This document shows positions 1 through 6,401 of a stretch of 64,000 nt of DNA, one piece after another (positions within the stretch are counted from its first letter, which is position 1; the number at the start of each line of letters is the position of its first letter). The translations under genes were made by a program, and so were the position numbers. The stretch comes from Elusimicrobiota bacterium. Lineage in GTDB: Bacteria > Elusimicrobiota > Elusimicrobia > UBA1565 > UBA9628. Location: positions 1 to 64,000 of the forward strand of contig PLZD01000025.1 in the NCBI GenBank assembly GCA_003151975.1, written 5' to 3'. A model generated the notes under the pieces. That model worked only from the letters and a program-made list of their open reading frames with translations, was not told the origin of the DNA and did not search any database.

Positions 1-178
1 CGCCAGCCCCCGCCTCCACGCGGAAGAACTTGTCGGGCTTGTTGACTTCTGCCCCGATCTCTTCCTTGGGCTTCAACGCCATGACGACGAGCTGGCAGTG
101 CTTCGCCGTGTAAAGCACCCGGCGGAACTCCTCATTCTTGACGGCGAGACCCTCGATGTCTTTCACAAAGCCTTTCAT
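1..178 (-). CDS. Cupin-domain protein, N-terminal part (cut by window edge)
   Basis: Only the first 59 codons are present; the gene continues beyond position 1. The N-terminus reads MKGFVKDIEGLAVKNEEFRR, followed by a stretch ending PDKFFRVEAGAG. This matches the small single-domain cupins often annotated as mannose-6-phosphate isomerase-like, in which an E-I-G-x-E-x-(H/N) segment leads into the first beta-barrel motif. The usual metal-binding His of that motif appears as Asn here (EVNKPD). The ATG at 176-178 has a strong GGAGGAG ribosome site 7 bases upstream. It is the last recognisable chromosomal gene before the mobile element. Substrate unknown. Confidence 0.8.
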   Translation of the reverse strand, partial: MKGFVKDIEGLAVKNEEFRRVLYTAKHCQLVVMALKPKEEIGAEVNKPDKFFRVEAGAG

Positions 179-929
179 AATGACTCCTCCTTTGAAGTCG
201 TCCCCTTGACCTTGAATCAAGGCGTGTGCTGTCCAGTTCAAGTTGTAACATTTTGGGCCTGAGTTCCGTTGACATCTCTGTCCCACCACGGCAACTCCGT
301 CCACTCTTCGTAAACCTCCCAATACTGCATCGCCATCGCCATACGGATCGCCCATCGAGGGGTCATCCGGCCGCAAGGTGCGCGCGTGGGCGGCGAGGCG
401 AAAATATTGGCCGAGGTATCGGAGGGAACATCCGGGATATCGTGAGCGAGAGATCGCACGGATGCGGCGCCGTCGTGCAAAAACGTCGCAAAACAGGAAC
501 GATGACCTCAAATCCTCGTCGGAGGAAGGCGGTATCCTGTCCGCTTGAAGTGCGACATGACCTGGGCGCCTAATCTCTTGACGTTCTGACCGCCTCCATG
601 CCAAGCAGGAGGCAGCTCAAATATCATCCGACCGTATGCCAGATTTATGCCATCTTACCGCAGCACGGGATCGTATCCCATGTAAACGGATGCAATCCCA
701 TGCAATCGAACTGATTCTTGAGAAGCTGTGGCGAATGCTGAGTTCTCGACGAGGAAACGGGCATTTGTGACACCGCGGCCCTGTTAGGGCCGCGACAAAA
801 CAGAGGCCGATGAAGGTGAAAAAGCTGGCGGAAAAAATCGGACTCGCGAGGAGATCAAGAGTGGTCTGTCGACGGAAAAATGCGGGGCCGGCGGGCGGCG
901 TTTCGGCGATTCTCCGACGGAGAGAAAAA
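179..929. other. Gene-poor left flank of the mobile element
   Basis: About 750 bases with no convincing gene; open frames here lack ribosome sites and have no recognisable protein pattern. Visible structure: a strong hairpin at 774-794 (CGCGGCCCT, loop GTT), a repeated motif at 680-708 (GTAAACGGATGCAAT followed by CCCATGCAAT), and palindromic Y-TCGACGA-R motifs at about 742-758 and 911-925 that resemble one inside the element at 1020-1036. It may be the debris of an earlier insertion at the same tRNA gene. Confidence 0.5.
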
Positions 930-973
930 TGCCCCCAACGAGAATCGAACTCGTGTTTCAGCCTTGAAAGGGC
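930..973 (+). repeat. Left attachment site: displaced tRNA-Glu 3' half
   Basis: Forty-four bases identical to 27917-27960. Read on the minus strand it contains the tRNA-Glu anticodon loop, anticodon stem 3' side, T arm and acceptor 3' strand, but no 5' half, so it cannot form a tRNA. This is the mark left by site-specific integration into a tRNA 3' end. Confidence 0.93.
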
Positions 974-1091
974 GTTCAGCCGGTTTTTGATCTTTCGACG
1001 GGAAGCCCGCATTTTCGCCGTTTCTCGACGAGAAACCGAGTGCATACGCTTACATCGGTTTACATCGGTTGACGCCCGTTTTTGTCGCCAA

Positions 1092-1111
1092 GTGGCACAA
1101 ATCTGGCACAA
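1092..1111 (+). repeat. Candidate integrase arm-type site, left copy
   Basis: The 20-mer GTGGCACAAATCTGGCACAA occurs here and at 27825-27844 in the same orientation. It holds two spaced TGGCACAAA units, 120 bases inside the left boundary. Paired short repeats inside both ends of a tRNA-targeted element fit arm-type binding sites of a tyrosine integrase. A tandem 10-mer (TACATCGGTT twice, 1051-1070) and a palindrome GTTTCTCGACGAGAAAC (1020-1036) lie next to it. Confidence 0.6.
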
Positions 1112-1226
1112 ATCCGGGGGCGATTTTCCCTGCGAAAGATCTATTCCGGCAGCCACATTATACCATGTCCTTCCAGAAACGCCTGGGTCTCTAGTCCTAG
1201 GCTTTGGGGAAATAACAGGAGGACAC

Positions 1227-1760
1227 ATGACAAGACAAGATGTGGCGTCGATGCAGGTCGAGGAATTCAGGATTCTCGCGTGGAAAGATAAGTGTGGCTT
1301 GCTACGGCTTATTGTCCGCAATGCTAATAGCGGCCGAGTGGCCTGCGGCTTGAATCATCCATGGGAATGCGGTGCCGACGATTCTGTTCGGTTAGTAATC
1401 ACGAGCAACCGTTACATCATCGAGGACATCATGGAGTGCAGTTCGCCGGATCGAAGAACCTCTCCAGAGTTTCTCAGAACGGCCGGCAAGGATGCCACTT
1501 ACAGGACGTGGTGCATGACGCAGAGCTCATCTGGAGGGCATACGCCGGAGGAATTGGCGAGTATGATCGAGGCGGTCCGACGCGAAGAGCGTCGGGATCC
1601 GGAGACTGGAATATGTATCGGGACAGGGGGGAGGCGACCCCATTGCGCTCTGTGCCAGAGTGGCGACACGGTGATTCAGCCGGGCGACTGGGTCATCTGC
1701 AAGAAGTGCGGGTTCAGACGGAGAAGGATCGGGGCCGCAGCCGCGATGGTGTCTGCTTGA
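1227..1760 (+). CDS. Hypothetical protein with C-terminal zinc ribbon
   Basis: 177 aa. The open frame runs further upstream, but the ATG at 1227 is preceded by a clear AGGAGG at a good distance, so this start is preferred. Near the C-terminus two CxxC pairs (CALC and CKKC), about 16 residues apart, form a zinc-ribbon pattern, followed by a basic tail (GFRRRRIGA). The middle has no recognised domain. It is the first element gene inside the left attachment site and is followed, overlapping or nearly so, by an AlpA-like DNA-binding protein. A DNA- or RNA-binding accessory role is possible but unproven. Confidence 0.7.
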   Translation: MTRQDVASMQVEEFRILAWKDKCGLLRLIVRNANSGRVACGLNHPWECGADDSVRLVITSNRYIIEDIMECSSPDRRTSPEFLRTAGKDATYRTWCMTQSSSGGHTPEELASMIEAVRREERRDPETGICIGTGGRRPHCALCQSGDTVIQPGDWVICKKCGFRRRRIGAAAAMVSA

Positions 1761-1783
1761 AGTGCGTCGAGGCGCCTGCAGAA

Positions 1784-2107
1784 GTGGATGTGGCCGACCT
1801 CGAACGGTCCCTGCAAACCCTGGTTCGGTGGGTCGTCAACGAGCACAGGCGCAGGCTGGCGGCGCAGAGTCCTGCAATGACCGTGCCGTCATTCAGCAAG
1901 CTGGTTCCGCCCGCATCCGTCGGAGAGCGCCGCCTTATGAACGTTGATGGTCTTGCCACGTATCTGAGTCTGCCGAAGGCGACGATCTATAGCTGGGTTT
2001 CGATGCGCAAGATCCCAGAGAAGGCGATCGTGCGTCTGGGGCGTTCGCTGAAATTCGACATCAAGGAGATCGAGGCGTGGCTTGATGTCGGAAGGACTAG
2101 TCGCTAA
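1784..2107 (+). CDS. AlpA/excisionase-like helix-turn-helix protein
   Basis: About 107 aa with the GTG start chosen here. TTG at 1757 or ATG at 1877 or 1937 are alternatives; none has a strong ribosome site. The last 60 residues form a MerR-type HTH_17 domain: NVDGLATYLSLPKATIYSWV then a basic wing and IKEIEAWLDVG. Such domains are found in AlpA regulators and excisionases that steer element excision. A helical segment (VADLERSLQTLVRWVVNEH) precedes it. It lies just inside the left end of the element, far from the integrase. A second HTH_17 protein is encoded at 23932. Confidence 0.75.
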   Translation: MDVADLERSLQTLVRWVVNEHRRRLAAQSPAMTVPSFSKLVPPASVGERRLMNVDGLATYLSLPKATIYSWVSMRKIPEKAIVRLGRSLKFDIKEIEAWLDVGRTSR

Positions 2108-2153
2108 GAGGCTAGGGCACAATGCTGCCTCGTGCTCCTCCCCGGATCTTGAG

Positions 2154-3032
2154 CTAGGCGGGAAATAATTCGCTTAAGTCGCTCAGGAAGTTGTCGAGGT
2201 ATGCATCGTAAGTCGACTTGTCTGTCCGGTAAGAGACGTTTTCCCGAAGACGGATCGAGCCACGCGCGGACGACAACTCGAAGTTGTCTTTCCTGATCGC
2301 AATCGTCTTCTCCAGGTAGGGGCGACCCTTTTGAGCGGCGAGGTGTTTCCGGGCGATGTCCCAGTCGGCCTCGTTCATGCGAACGACGGTCGAGAATATG
2401 TCGAAGGCGTGGTGCCTCCCATTATCCTTATCCTCATCATCCTTACGGTCGTCGAACGCATTCAGCTTCAGAATCAAGAAATTGTACGCCGAGGGCAAAT
2501 AGAGGATCTGATTCTTGGGCTTCGCGCCTGCGTCGAGCGTCGCGAGGTCCACCGGCTGTTTCCCAATCTCAATCCCTTCCGCCTCCTCCGTCAGGTAGGC
2601 GTGGATGCCGTCCACGCCTTTGGGCCTGATCCGCGGCTCACTTATCTTAACCTTCTTGAGATCGGCCGCCTCCGGTGGCGCTGACAGGAGATCGATCTTG
2701 ATCTCGCGATCCCCTTCGGGGAGCGTCACCGTTTTGATGAACTGGAAATTCTTCGCGTCGGGATTTACGTCATACTTGAGCCGAAGCAGCGACTCCTTTA
2801 GGCTGGTCACTTTCTTGGGATCGACGATCAACTTCGACGACAGGAAGAGGTCGAGATCGGCCGTCGATCGCACGACTGGGTCGAACGGATAGCGAGGAAC
2901 GCGGGCGCTGAAGAGCTTGCGCCGCAGATAGAGGCCCATGCCGCCTCCGAGGATCACGGAGACGTCGTTCTTGTCGAGCTCGACGCACAGCTCGGCTAGG
3001 TGCTGGACGAGTGGATCGTTGTTCGTCGTCAT
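2154..3032 (-). CDS. abiEii: AbiEii-like nucleotidyltransferase toxin
   Basis: 292 aa. The N-terminus carries the nucleotidyltransferase signature of the AbiEii/AbiGii toxin family: GGGMG at residues 29-33, followed by RSTADLDLF around 55-63, with the two acidic metal ligands in DLD. Family members are kinase- or nucleotidyltransferase-like toxins that block growth on phage infection. It overlaps the antitoxin gene upstream by four bases (ATGA at 3029-3032), so it is translationally coupled. Within a mobile element it probably serves both element maintenance and phage defence. Length is in the normal range for the family. Confidence 0.82.
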   Translation of the reverse strand: MTTNNDPLVQHLAELCVELDKNDVSVILGGGMGLYLRRKLFSARVPRYPFDPVVRSTADLDLFLSSKLIVDPKKVTSLKESLLRLKYDVNPDAKNFQFIKTVTLPEGDREIKIDLLSAPPEAADLKKVKISEPRIRPKGVDGIHAYLTEEAEGIEIGKQPVDLATLDAGAKPKNQILYLPSAYNFLILKLNAFDDRKDDEDKDNGRHHAFDIFSTVVRMNEADWDIARKHLAAQKGRPYLEKTIAIRKDNFELSSARGSIRLRENVSYRTDKSTYDAYLDNFLSDLSELFPA

Positions 3033-4096
3033 TTTAGCCCTCCGAGGATTCCCTTCTTGACGCTTTCGGCCAGCTCGCGCTCGCGCTTATCCATCTTCGA
3101 AAGCTCCAAGTAGCATTGGACCGGTGAAGCCCAGCGAAGTCCGTTTTGCTCCCGCGCGTCGAAGTAGGGAAAGGAATCGATGGTCTTCCACAGGACGGCA
3201 TTGAAGAAGCGATCTTCGGCATACTGAGCCAATGGACCGAAATCGGTCATGTAGACGCGGGCCGTCTCGCCGACGGTCGTGACCGTGTACCGTTCGACGG
3301 AGCTTTCGCCGCCAAGGACCCATCGAATTGATGGCGGCAGCGACTGAGAGAAATTCTGGATGGTCGAAATACCCGGCACGGGAAGCTTGATGCTCAGTGT
3401 CTCCAAGACCTTGGGGGGTCGATATCCATCGGCGAGATTTTGAAGCAGCTTGTCTGGCTGCAGCAAGGCGATCTCGCCGGCCCGGCGTTCGATGACAAGA
3501 TCATCCTCGAGGCTCTTGAGGACCTTGGACACGGCCGACAGCGAGAGGCTTCCGCCGAGTTTTTTGATCGCCGCGCTTACCTCGTTGACCGACGCGAAGC
3601 TCCGCCGCCCGCTCAAGAAGAGGCGGCCGACGAGCGAGCTCGAGCCGGAGTAGACTTTCTTGATCGACTTCGACTCGGGGAACTCATTCTTGCGATCAAG
3701 GCGGATCGCGGCGAGGGTGTCGGTCTGGATGAAATAATTGCCGCTCAAGTCGAGGCCGCTGATCCCTTCCTGTTGGATCATGTCGATGATACTTTGCGTC
3801 AGGAATGGAACGACGAGCATGAGGTTGGCGCGGGTTTTCTTGGCGAAGGCCGCGTACTGCTTCAATTGGGAGATCGCGTCGCTTACGAGCTTAGGCGCTG
3901 TCCGGGATTTGACCTCGACCAGGAACTTGACGTCCTTGCCAGCCCACGTCACCTCGATTAGCGCATCCGCGCGTCGATCACCGATCCGGATTTCCCTCTC
4001 CACCATGCGGAGCCCGAGGGGGGCAAAGAGATCCGTCCGGCTCGTTAGCCGGGAGAGAATCGACTGCTCGGTGAGGGGGCTATTTTCCTGAACCAT
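3029..4096 (-). CDS. abiEi: AbiEi-family antitoxin with nuclease-like N-terminal domain
   Basis: 355 aa. It precedes and overlaps the AbiEii-like toxin, the gene order of type IV AbiE systems. Residues 1-130 look like a restriction-endonuclease fold rather than the usual leading winged helix: RADALIEV, then KFLVEVKSR, giving D44 and E61-x-K63 of a PD-(D/E)xK site. A winged-helix segment follows near 165-220 (SVNEVSAAIKKLGGSLSLS). In characterised AbiE systems the antitoxin also represses its own promoter; the inverted repeats just upstream of this gene fit that. Whether the nuclease-like site is active is not known. Confidence 0.75.
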   Translation of the reverse strand: MVQENSPLTEQSILSRLTSRTDLFAPLGLRMVEREIRIGDRRADALIEVTWAGKDVKFLVEVKSRTAPKLVSDAISQLKQYAAFAKKTRANLMLVVPFLTQSIIDMIQQEGISGLDLSGNYFIQTDTLAAIRLDRKNEFPESKSIKKVYSGSSSLVGRLFLSGRRSFASVNEVSAAIKKLGGSLSLSAVSKVLKSLEDDLVIERRAGEIALLQPDKLLQNLADGYRPPKVLETLSIKLPVPGISTIQNFSQSLPPSIRWVLGGESSVERYTVTTVGETARVYMTDFGPLAQYAEDRFFNAVLWKTIDSFPYFDAREQNGLRWASPVQCYLELSKMDKRERELAESVKKGILGGLK

Positions 4097-4100
4097 GATT

Positions 4101-4136
4101 ATTTCCTACTTAGGAAAATACCATGAAATAGGAAAT
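4101..4136 (-). promoter_or_regulatory. Candidate operator of the AbiE operon
   Basis: Three copies of one half-site lie directly upstream of the antitoxin start: ATTTCCTA at 4101-4108, its mirror TAGGAAAA at 4111-4118, and TAGGAAAT at 4129-4136. The first two make an inverted repeat. AbiEi antitoxins are known to bind inverted repeats and repress their operon, so this is the natural autoregulatory site. Confidence 0.6.
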
Positions 4137-4154
4137 TTGTCAAGACCCTAAACG

Positions 4155-4188
4155 GAGCGCCCCGTGCAATCGCACGGGGCGCTCTTTT
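4155..4188. terminator. Strong hairpin between operons, probable terminator
   Basis: A perfect 13-bp GC-rich stem (GAGCGCCCCGTGC, loop AATC) is followed on the plus strand by TTTT and on the minus strand by CGTTTAG. It sits between the end of the minus-strand gene at 4236 and the AbiE promoter, so it most likely stops transcription entering the AbiE operon from the lipoprotein operon. Confidence 0.65.
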
Positions 4189-4198
4189 GGGAGAGACC

Positions 4199-4230
4199 GC
4201 GGGCCAGCTGATCGACCGCAGCTGGCCCGC
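4199..4230. terminator. Second hairpin after the lipoprotein operon
   Basis: A 12-bp stem (GCGGGCCAGCTG with its complement at 4219-4230, loop ATCGACCG region) lies a few bases after the stop codon of the 102-aa gene. It lacks a U-tract, so it may act with the hairpin at 4155 or protect the mRNA 3' end. Confidence 0.45.
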
Positions 4231-4235
4231 CGACA

Positions 4236-4544
4236 TTACCTGCTGCTCAGTATCTTGTTGATGGCGTCCTCCGACACGCCGATCGAGCGCAGGTCATCCG
4301 TCGCCTTGGTCACATAGAGCTTATCCAGGTCTATGGGCTGGCCGTTGCCGTCCAGCGCCGACATGCCGGCATCGGCCAAGCCGATGAGCATGCTGGCGGT
4401 GCCCGCGCAAGGGACGTTAAGCGCAGCCGCGATGTTCATGGCACTCTTCAAGCTCGCCAGGAATCTCATCGCGCCAGTCTTCTGCGCTTGGTCTTTACCG
4501 ATCTCGCTCAACGCGTTGTTGAGCACGTCGTTGTAGTCAGCCAT
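4236..4544 (-). CDS. Hypothetical 102-aa protein
   Basis: Starts at an ATG with GGAGG upstream, 11 bases after the lipoprotein gene. The sequence has a hydrophobic or amphipathic middle (AMNIAAALNVPCAGTASMLI) followed by a DGNGQPIDLDKLY segment and a helical C-terminus (SEDAINKIL). No family recognised and no signal peptide. It is the last gene of an element operon with a 39-aa protein and a lipoprotein. In conjugative elements such small lipoprotein clusters sometimes provide entry exclusion, but nothing in this protein proves that. Confidence 0.65.
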   Translation of the reverse strand: MADYNDVLNNALSEIGKDQAQKTGAMRFLASLKSAMNIAAALNVPCAGTASMLIGLADAGMSALDGNGQPIDLDKLYVTKATDDLRSIGVSEDAINKILSSR

Positions 4545-4555
4545 GGGGGCCTCCG

Positions 4556-4975
4556 TTACCGGACCCTGATCCCAAGTCTCTTCGCGAGATCCTGGGCATC
4601 CTTGACGATCTCGAGCATCTTCATGCTGAGATCGTCGAGGTCTGTAGGCTTCGTCTTGGAATCCTCCCAGACCTTGAGACCGGCGACGTAGGCGTTGTGG
4701 GCATCCGCGAACTTATCGAGGACCTTACGGAGATCATTCAGGATGACCAAACGGTCTTTGTCGTCCTTGGTGATCGTTCCGCTTCTGTCTTTCTCGATGA
4801 TCGCGGCGATTTGCTTCACGGTCTCTGCTTCGACGCTTGCGTACACCTTCTGGCTGACGGCAGCAGTCTGCTTCGCCTTCCCCAGCGTAGATCCGCAGCC
4901 GCTGAGGAGCATGGCAAGCAGGCCGAACGACACTGCGCTTGCGCGCAGCACTTTAGGCATGGTCTTTTGTGGCAT
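4556..4975 (-). CDS. Small predicted lipoprotein
   Basis: 139 aa from the ATG at 4973-4975, chosen because GGAGG stands 8 bases upstream; the longer frame to 5020 has no such site. A signal peptide of about 27 residues ends in the lipobox LLSGC, predicting lipid attachment at Cys. The mature part is helical and charged (TVKQIAAIIEKDRSGTITKD, then LRKVLDKFADAHNAY), with a DRSGTITKDDKD stretch that resembles an EF-hand loop. No family recognised. It is the middle gene of a three-gene minus-strand operon on the element. Confidence 0.8.
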   Translation of the reverse strand: MPQKTMPKVLRASAVSFGLLAMLLSGCGSTLGKAKQTAAVSQKVYASVEAETVKQIAAIIEKDRSGTITKDDKDRLVILNDLRKVLDKFADAHNAYVAGLKVWEDSKTKPTDLDDLSMKMLEIVKDAQDLAKRLGIRVR

Positions 4976-5001
4976 TGGCGTTAGCCTCCATTTCCTGGGT
5001 C

Positions 5002-5030
5002 TTGACAACTTCCCAAACATCAGCTATACC
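5002..5030 (+). promoter_or_regulatory. Plus-strand sigma-70 promoter, antisense to lipoprotein leader
   Basis: TTGACA (5002-5007) and TATACC (5025-5030) are separated by exactly 17 bases. No plus-strand gene follows; a hairpin-plus-U-tract lies about 35 bases downstream of the predicted start, so the transcript would be short. Confidence 0.6.
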
Positions 5031-5036
5031 TGTCGC

Positions 5037-5095
5037 TTGGGATGTGCTATACTGAGCAGGGCAGCCGGGGAGCAAGCTCCCCGGCCCCCTTTTTC
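5037..5095 (+). ncRNA. Candidate short antisense RNA ending in a terminator
   Basis: Predicted transcript of about 59 nt from the promoter at 5002-5030 to the terminator: stem GCCGGGGAG / CTCCCCGGC at 5064-5085, then CCCCCTTTTT. It would be fully complementary to the mRNA between the 39-aa gene and the lipoprotein gene, so it could control that operon. Inferred from promoter and terminator only. Confidence 0.45.
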
Positions 5096-5103
5096 AGCGG
5101 AGG

Positions 5104-5223
5104 CTACTTATCCTTCGCCCAAAAGCAGAAGAACCGGCCGCTTTTGGGGTAGATAAGCTTGCCATTTCGACGGATGTACCGGCAGAAGACCAGGTGAAAT
5201 CCTGGCTTGGTTTGCTTAACCAT
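5104..5223 (-). CDS. Conserved-looking 39-aa basic protein
   Basis: Starts at ATG 5221-5223 with GAGGAGG about 10 bases upstream and ends at TAG 5104. The peptide is MVKQTKPGFHLVFCRYIRRN then GKLIYPKSGRFFCFWAKDK: rich in aromatic and basic residues, with two cysteines, and not low-complexity. The compact, complete look and strong ribosome site argue for a real small gene. A consensus promoter lies at 5351-5379 and the two genes that follow are on the same strand, so it probably heads their operon. Function unknown. Confidence 0.7.
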   Translation of the reverse strand: MVKQTKPGFHLVFCRYIRRNGKLIYPKSGRFFCFWAKDK

Positions 5224-5311
5224 TTGGTGTCGTCCTCCTCAGGGGTCGGCCACCGAGCTCCAATTCGGTGGCTTGGGATGCAATTGCGCACCCTCCTCAG
5301 AGGGGCTTGCA

Positions 5312-5342
5312 AAGAGGTCCGCCCTTCCATGGCGGGCCTCTT
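5312..5342 (-). promoter_or_regulatory. Structured 5' leader hairpin of the lipoprotein operon
   Basis: A 12-bp hairpin (AAGAGG-x-CCGCC arms, 7-base loop) sits at the very 5' end of the transcript predicted from the promoter at 5351-5379. Further along the 120-nt leader are a second stem (GCCACCGA/TCGGTGGC, about 5248-5271) and two GAGGAGG ribosome-site-like copies, near 5290 and near 5235. The leader looks built for RNA stability or translational control. Confidence 0.4.
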
Positions 5343-5350
5343 CTATTTCA

Positions 5351-5379
5351 AGTATAGCCCCGGAATCCTATTTTGTCAA
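5351..5379 (-). promoter_or_regulatory. Consensus sigma-70 promoter of the lipoprotein operon
   Basis: On the minus strand TTGACA (5374-5379) and TATACT (5351-5356) are separated by 17 bases. It is the best promoter in the element and reads toward the 39-aa, lipoprotein and 102-aa genes. It is divergent from the XRE/ImmA operon, so the XRE repressor may bind between them. Confidence 0.75.
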
Positions 5380-5461
5380 CCCCATTAACATATTAGAAAT
5401 ACAAATGTGATATGCCATTAGAAGCTGGTATCCTTTAATCAACATTTTAATTTTATTTTAG

Positions 5462-5490
5462 TTGAACTTTTCGGAATTGGGAGGTATACT
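5462..5490 (+). promoter_or_regulatory. Promoter of XRE-ImmA operon, apparently leaderless
   Basis: TTGAAC (5462-5467), 17-base spacer, TATACT (5485-5490). The start codon is at 5497, seven bases after the -10 box, exactly where transcription should begin, and there is no ribosome site. A leaderless mRNA is therefore likely, as for lambda cI from PRM. Confidence 0.65.
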
Positions 5491-5496
5491 GTTTCT

Positions 5497-5790
5497 ATGG
5501 CTGAAACATTGGGTGGACTGAGTGTGGCGCTAGGAGCGAAGCTTAAATCCTTTCGCGATACCGCCAAACTGAACCAGGCACAAGTAGCCGAACTAGTTGG
5601 CCTGAGCCGCGCATCGATTTCGAATATCGAGCATGGCAGGCAACCGGTGACCATTGAGACATTGATGCTGATCGCAAAAGCGTTGCATGTCTCGCTTAAG
5701 GATCTTCTTCCGGATGATGATGAGATTCAGCGCAAGGAGCAAGATCGCCTGTTCGTCCAAAGCGTCGGCTTGAGCCATGGGAATTCGTAA
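5497..5790 (+). CDS. XRE-family transcriptional repressor
   Basis: 97 aa. Residues 12-68 form a Cro/cI-type HTH_3 domain: LGAKLKSFRDTAKLNQAQVA, then ELVGLSRASISNIEHGRQPV and LMLIAKALHVSLKDLL. It overlaps an ImmA-type protease gene by 14 bases. In ICEBs1-like elements the equivalent pair (ImmR/ImmA) keeps the element quiet until DNA damage or a signal triggers cleavage of the repressor. The probable target is the divergent promoter region 5350-5496. High confidence in the domain; the switch role is inferred. Confidence 0.88.
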   Translation: MAETLGGLSVALGAKLKSFRDTAKLNQAQVAELVGLSRASISNIEHGRQPVTIETLMLIAKALHVSLKDLLPDDDEIQRKEQDRLFVQSVGLSHGNS

Positions 5791-6313
5791 AAGAATAATT
5801 AGAGGGAAGGTCGCGGAGCTCCTTTCGCAGGCGAATATTTCGGGAGCTCCCGTTGACCCGTCGAAAGTCGCTGAGCTGCTAAGTCTTGCGATAAATCCCC
5901 AGCCAGCCGATGATGATATCTCCGGGTGCCTTCTTCGGAAAGAAGGCGGTAGCGTGATCGGTGTTAATTCGAAGCATAGCGCTAGTAGACAGCGCTTCAC
6001 GATTGCGCATGAGATTGGGCATTTCCTGTTCCACCGTGGCGAATCAGTGCATCTTGATCGGGCGAATTCCTTTCAGGTTAATTTCCGCGATCAAGATTCG
6101 TCCACCGGTATGTATCTCGAGGAGCGGGAGGCAAATTTTTTTGCTGCCGAGTTGTTGATGCCGCGAGAGTTCCTGGCTGCGGAAATTGGGGTCATAGATT
6201 TGTCCGCTGATGATGATGTTGCTATGAGAAATCTTGCGGACCGATTTGGTGTTAGTATGCAGGCATTGACCTTTCGGCTTGCAAACCTGGGCCTCCTGAC
6301 TCCGTCCTTGTAA
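5777..6313 (+). CDS. immA: ImmA/IrrE-family metallo-endopeptidase
   Basis: 178 aa. The zinc-binding HEIGH motif is at residues 78-82 within RFTIAHEIGHFLFHR, and a third ligand region follows in EREANFFAAELLMP, both typical of the ImmA/IrrE (COG2856) family. The C-terminus (LADRFGVSMQALTFRLANLGLL) is the usual helical tail. These proteases cleave the partner XRE repressor to release element genes. It follows and overlaps the XRE gene, which is the standard arrangement. A weak hairpin (ACTCCGCC/GGCGGAGT) lies downstream at 6369-6389. Confidence 0.9.
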   Translation: MGIRKRIIRGKVAELLSQANISGAPVDPSKVAELLSLAINPQPADDDISGCLLRKEGGSVIGVNSKHSASRQRFTIAHEIGHFLFHRGESVHLDRANSFQVNFRDQDSSTGMYLEEREANFFAAELLMPREFLAAEIGVIDLSADDDVAMRNLADRFGVSMQALTFRLANLGLLTPSL

Positions 6314-6401
6314 ACAGGCGCCAGCTAGCCTAGACCCCAAAGGTCTTGACTGTGGTACCCACATCTTGACTCCGCCGACGGGGCGGAGTACCCTCTAGAT
6401 C

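Noticed and set aside
238-480. 80-codon minus-strand frame with a Trp-rich end (YWEVYEEWTELPWW)
   Set aside because: No ribosome site, no family pattern and biased low-complexity N-terminal part; kept only as part of the gene-poor flank note.
772-795. Rho-independent terminator at the 774-794 hairpin
   Set aside because: Stem is strong but neither strand has a following U-tract and no gene ends nearby.
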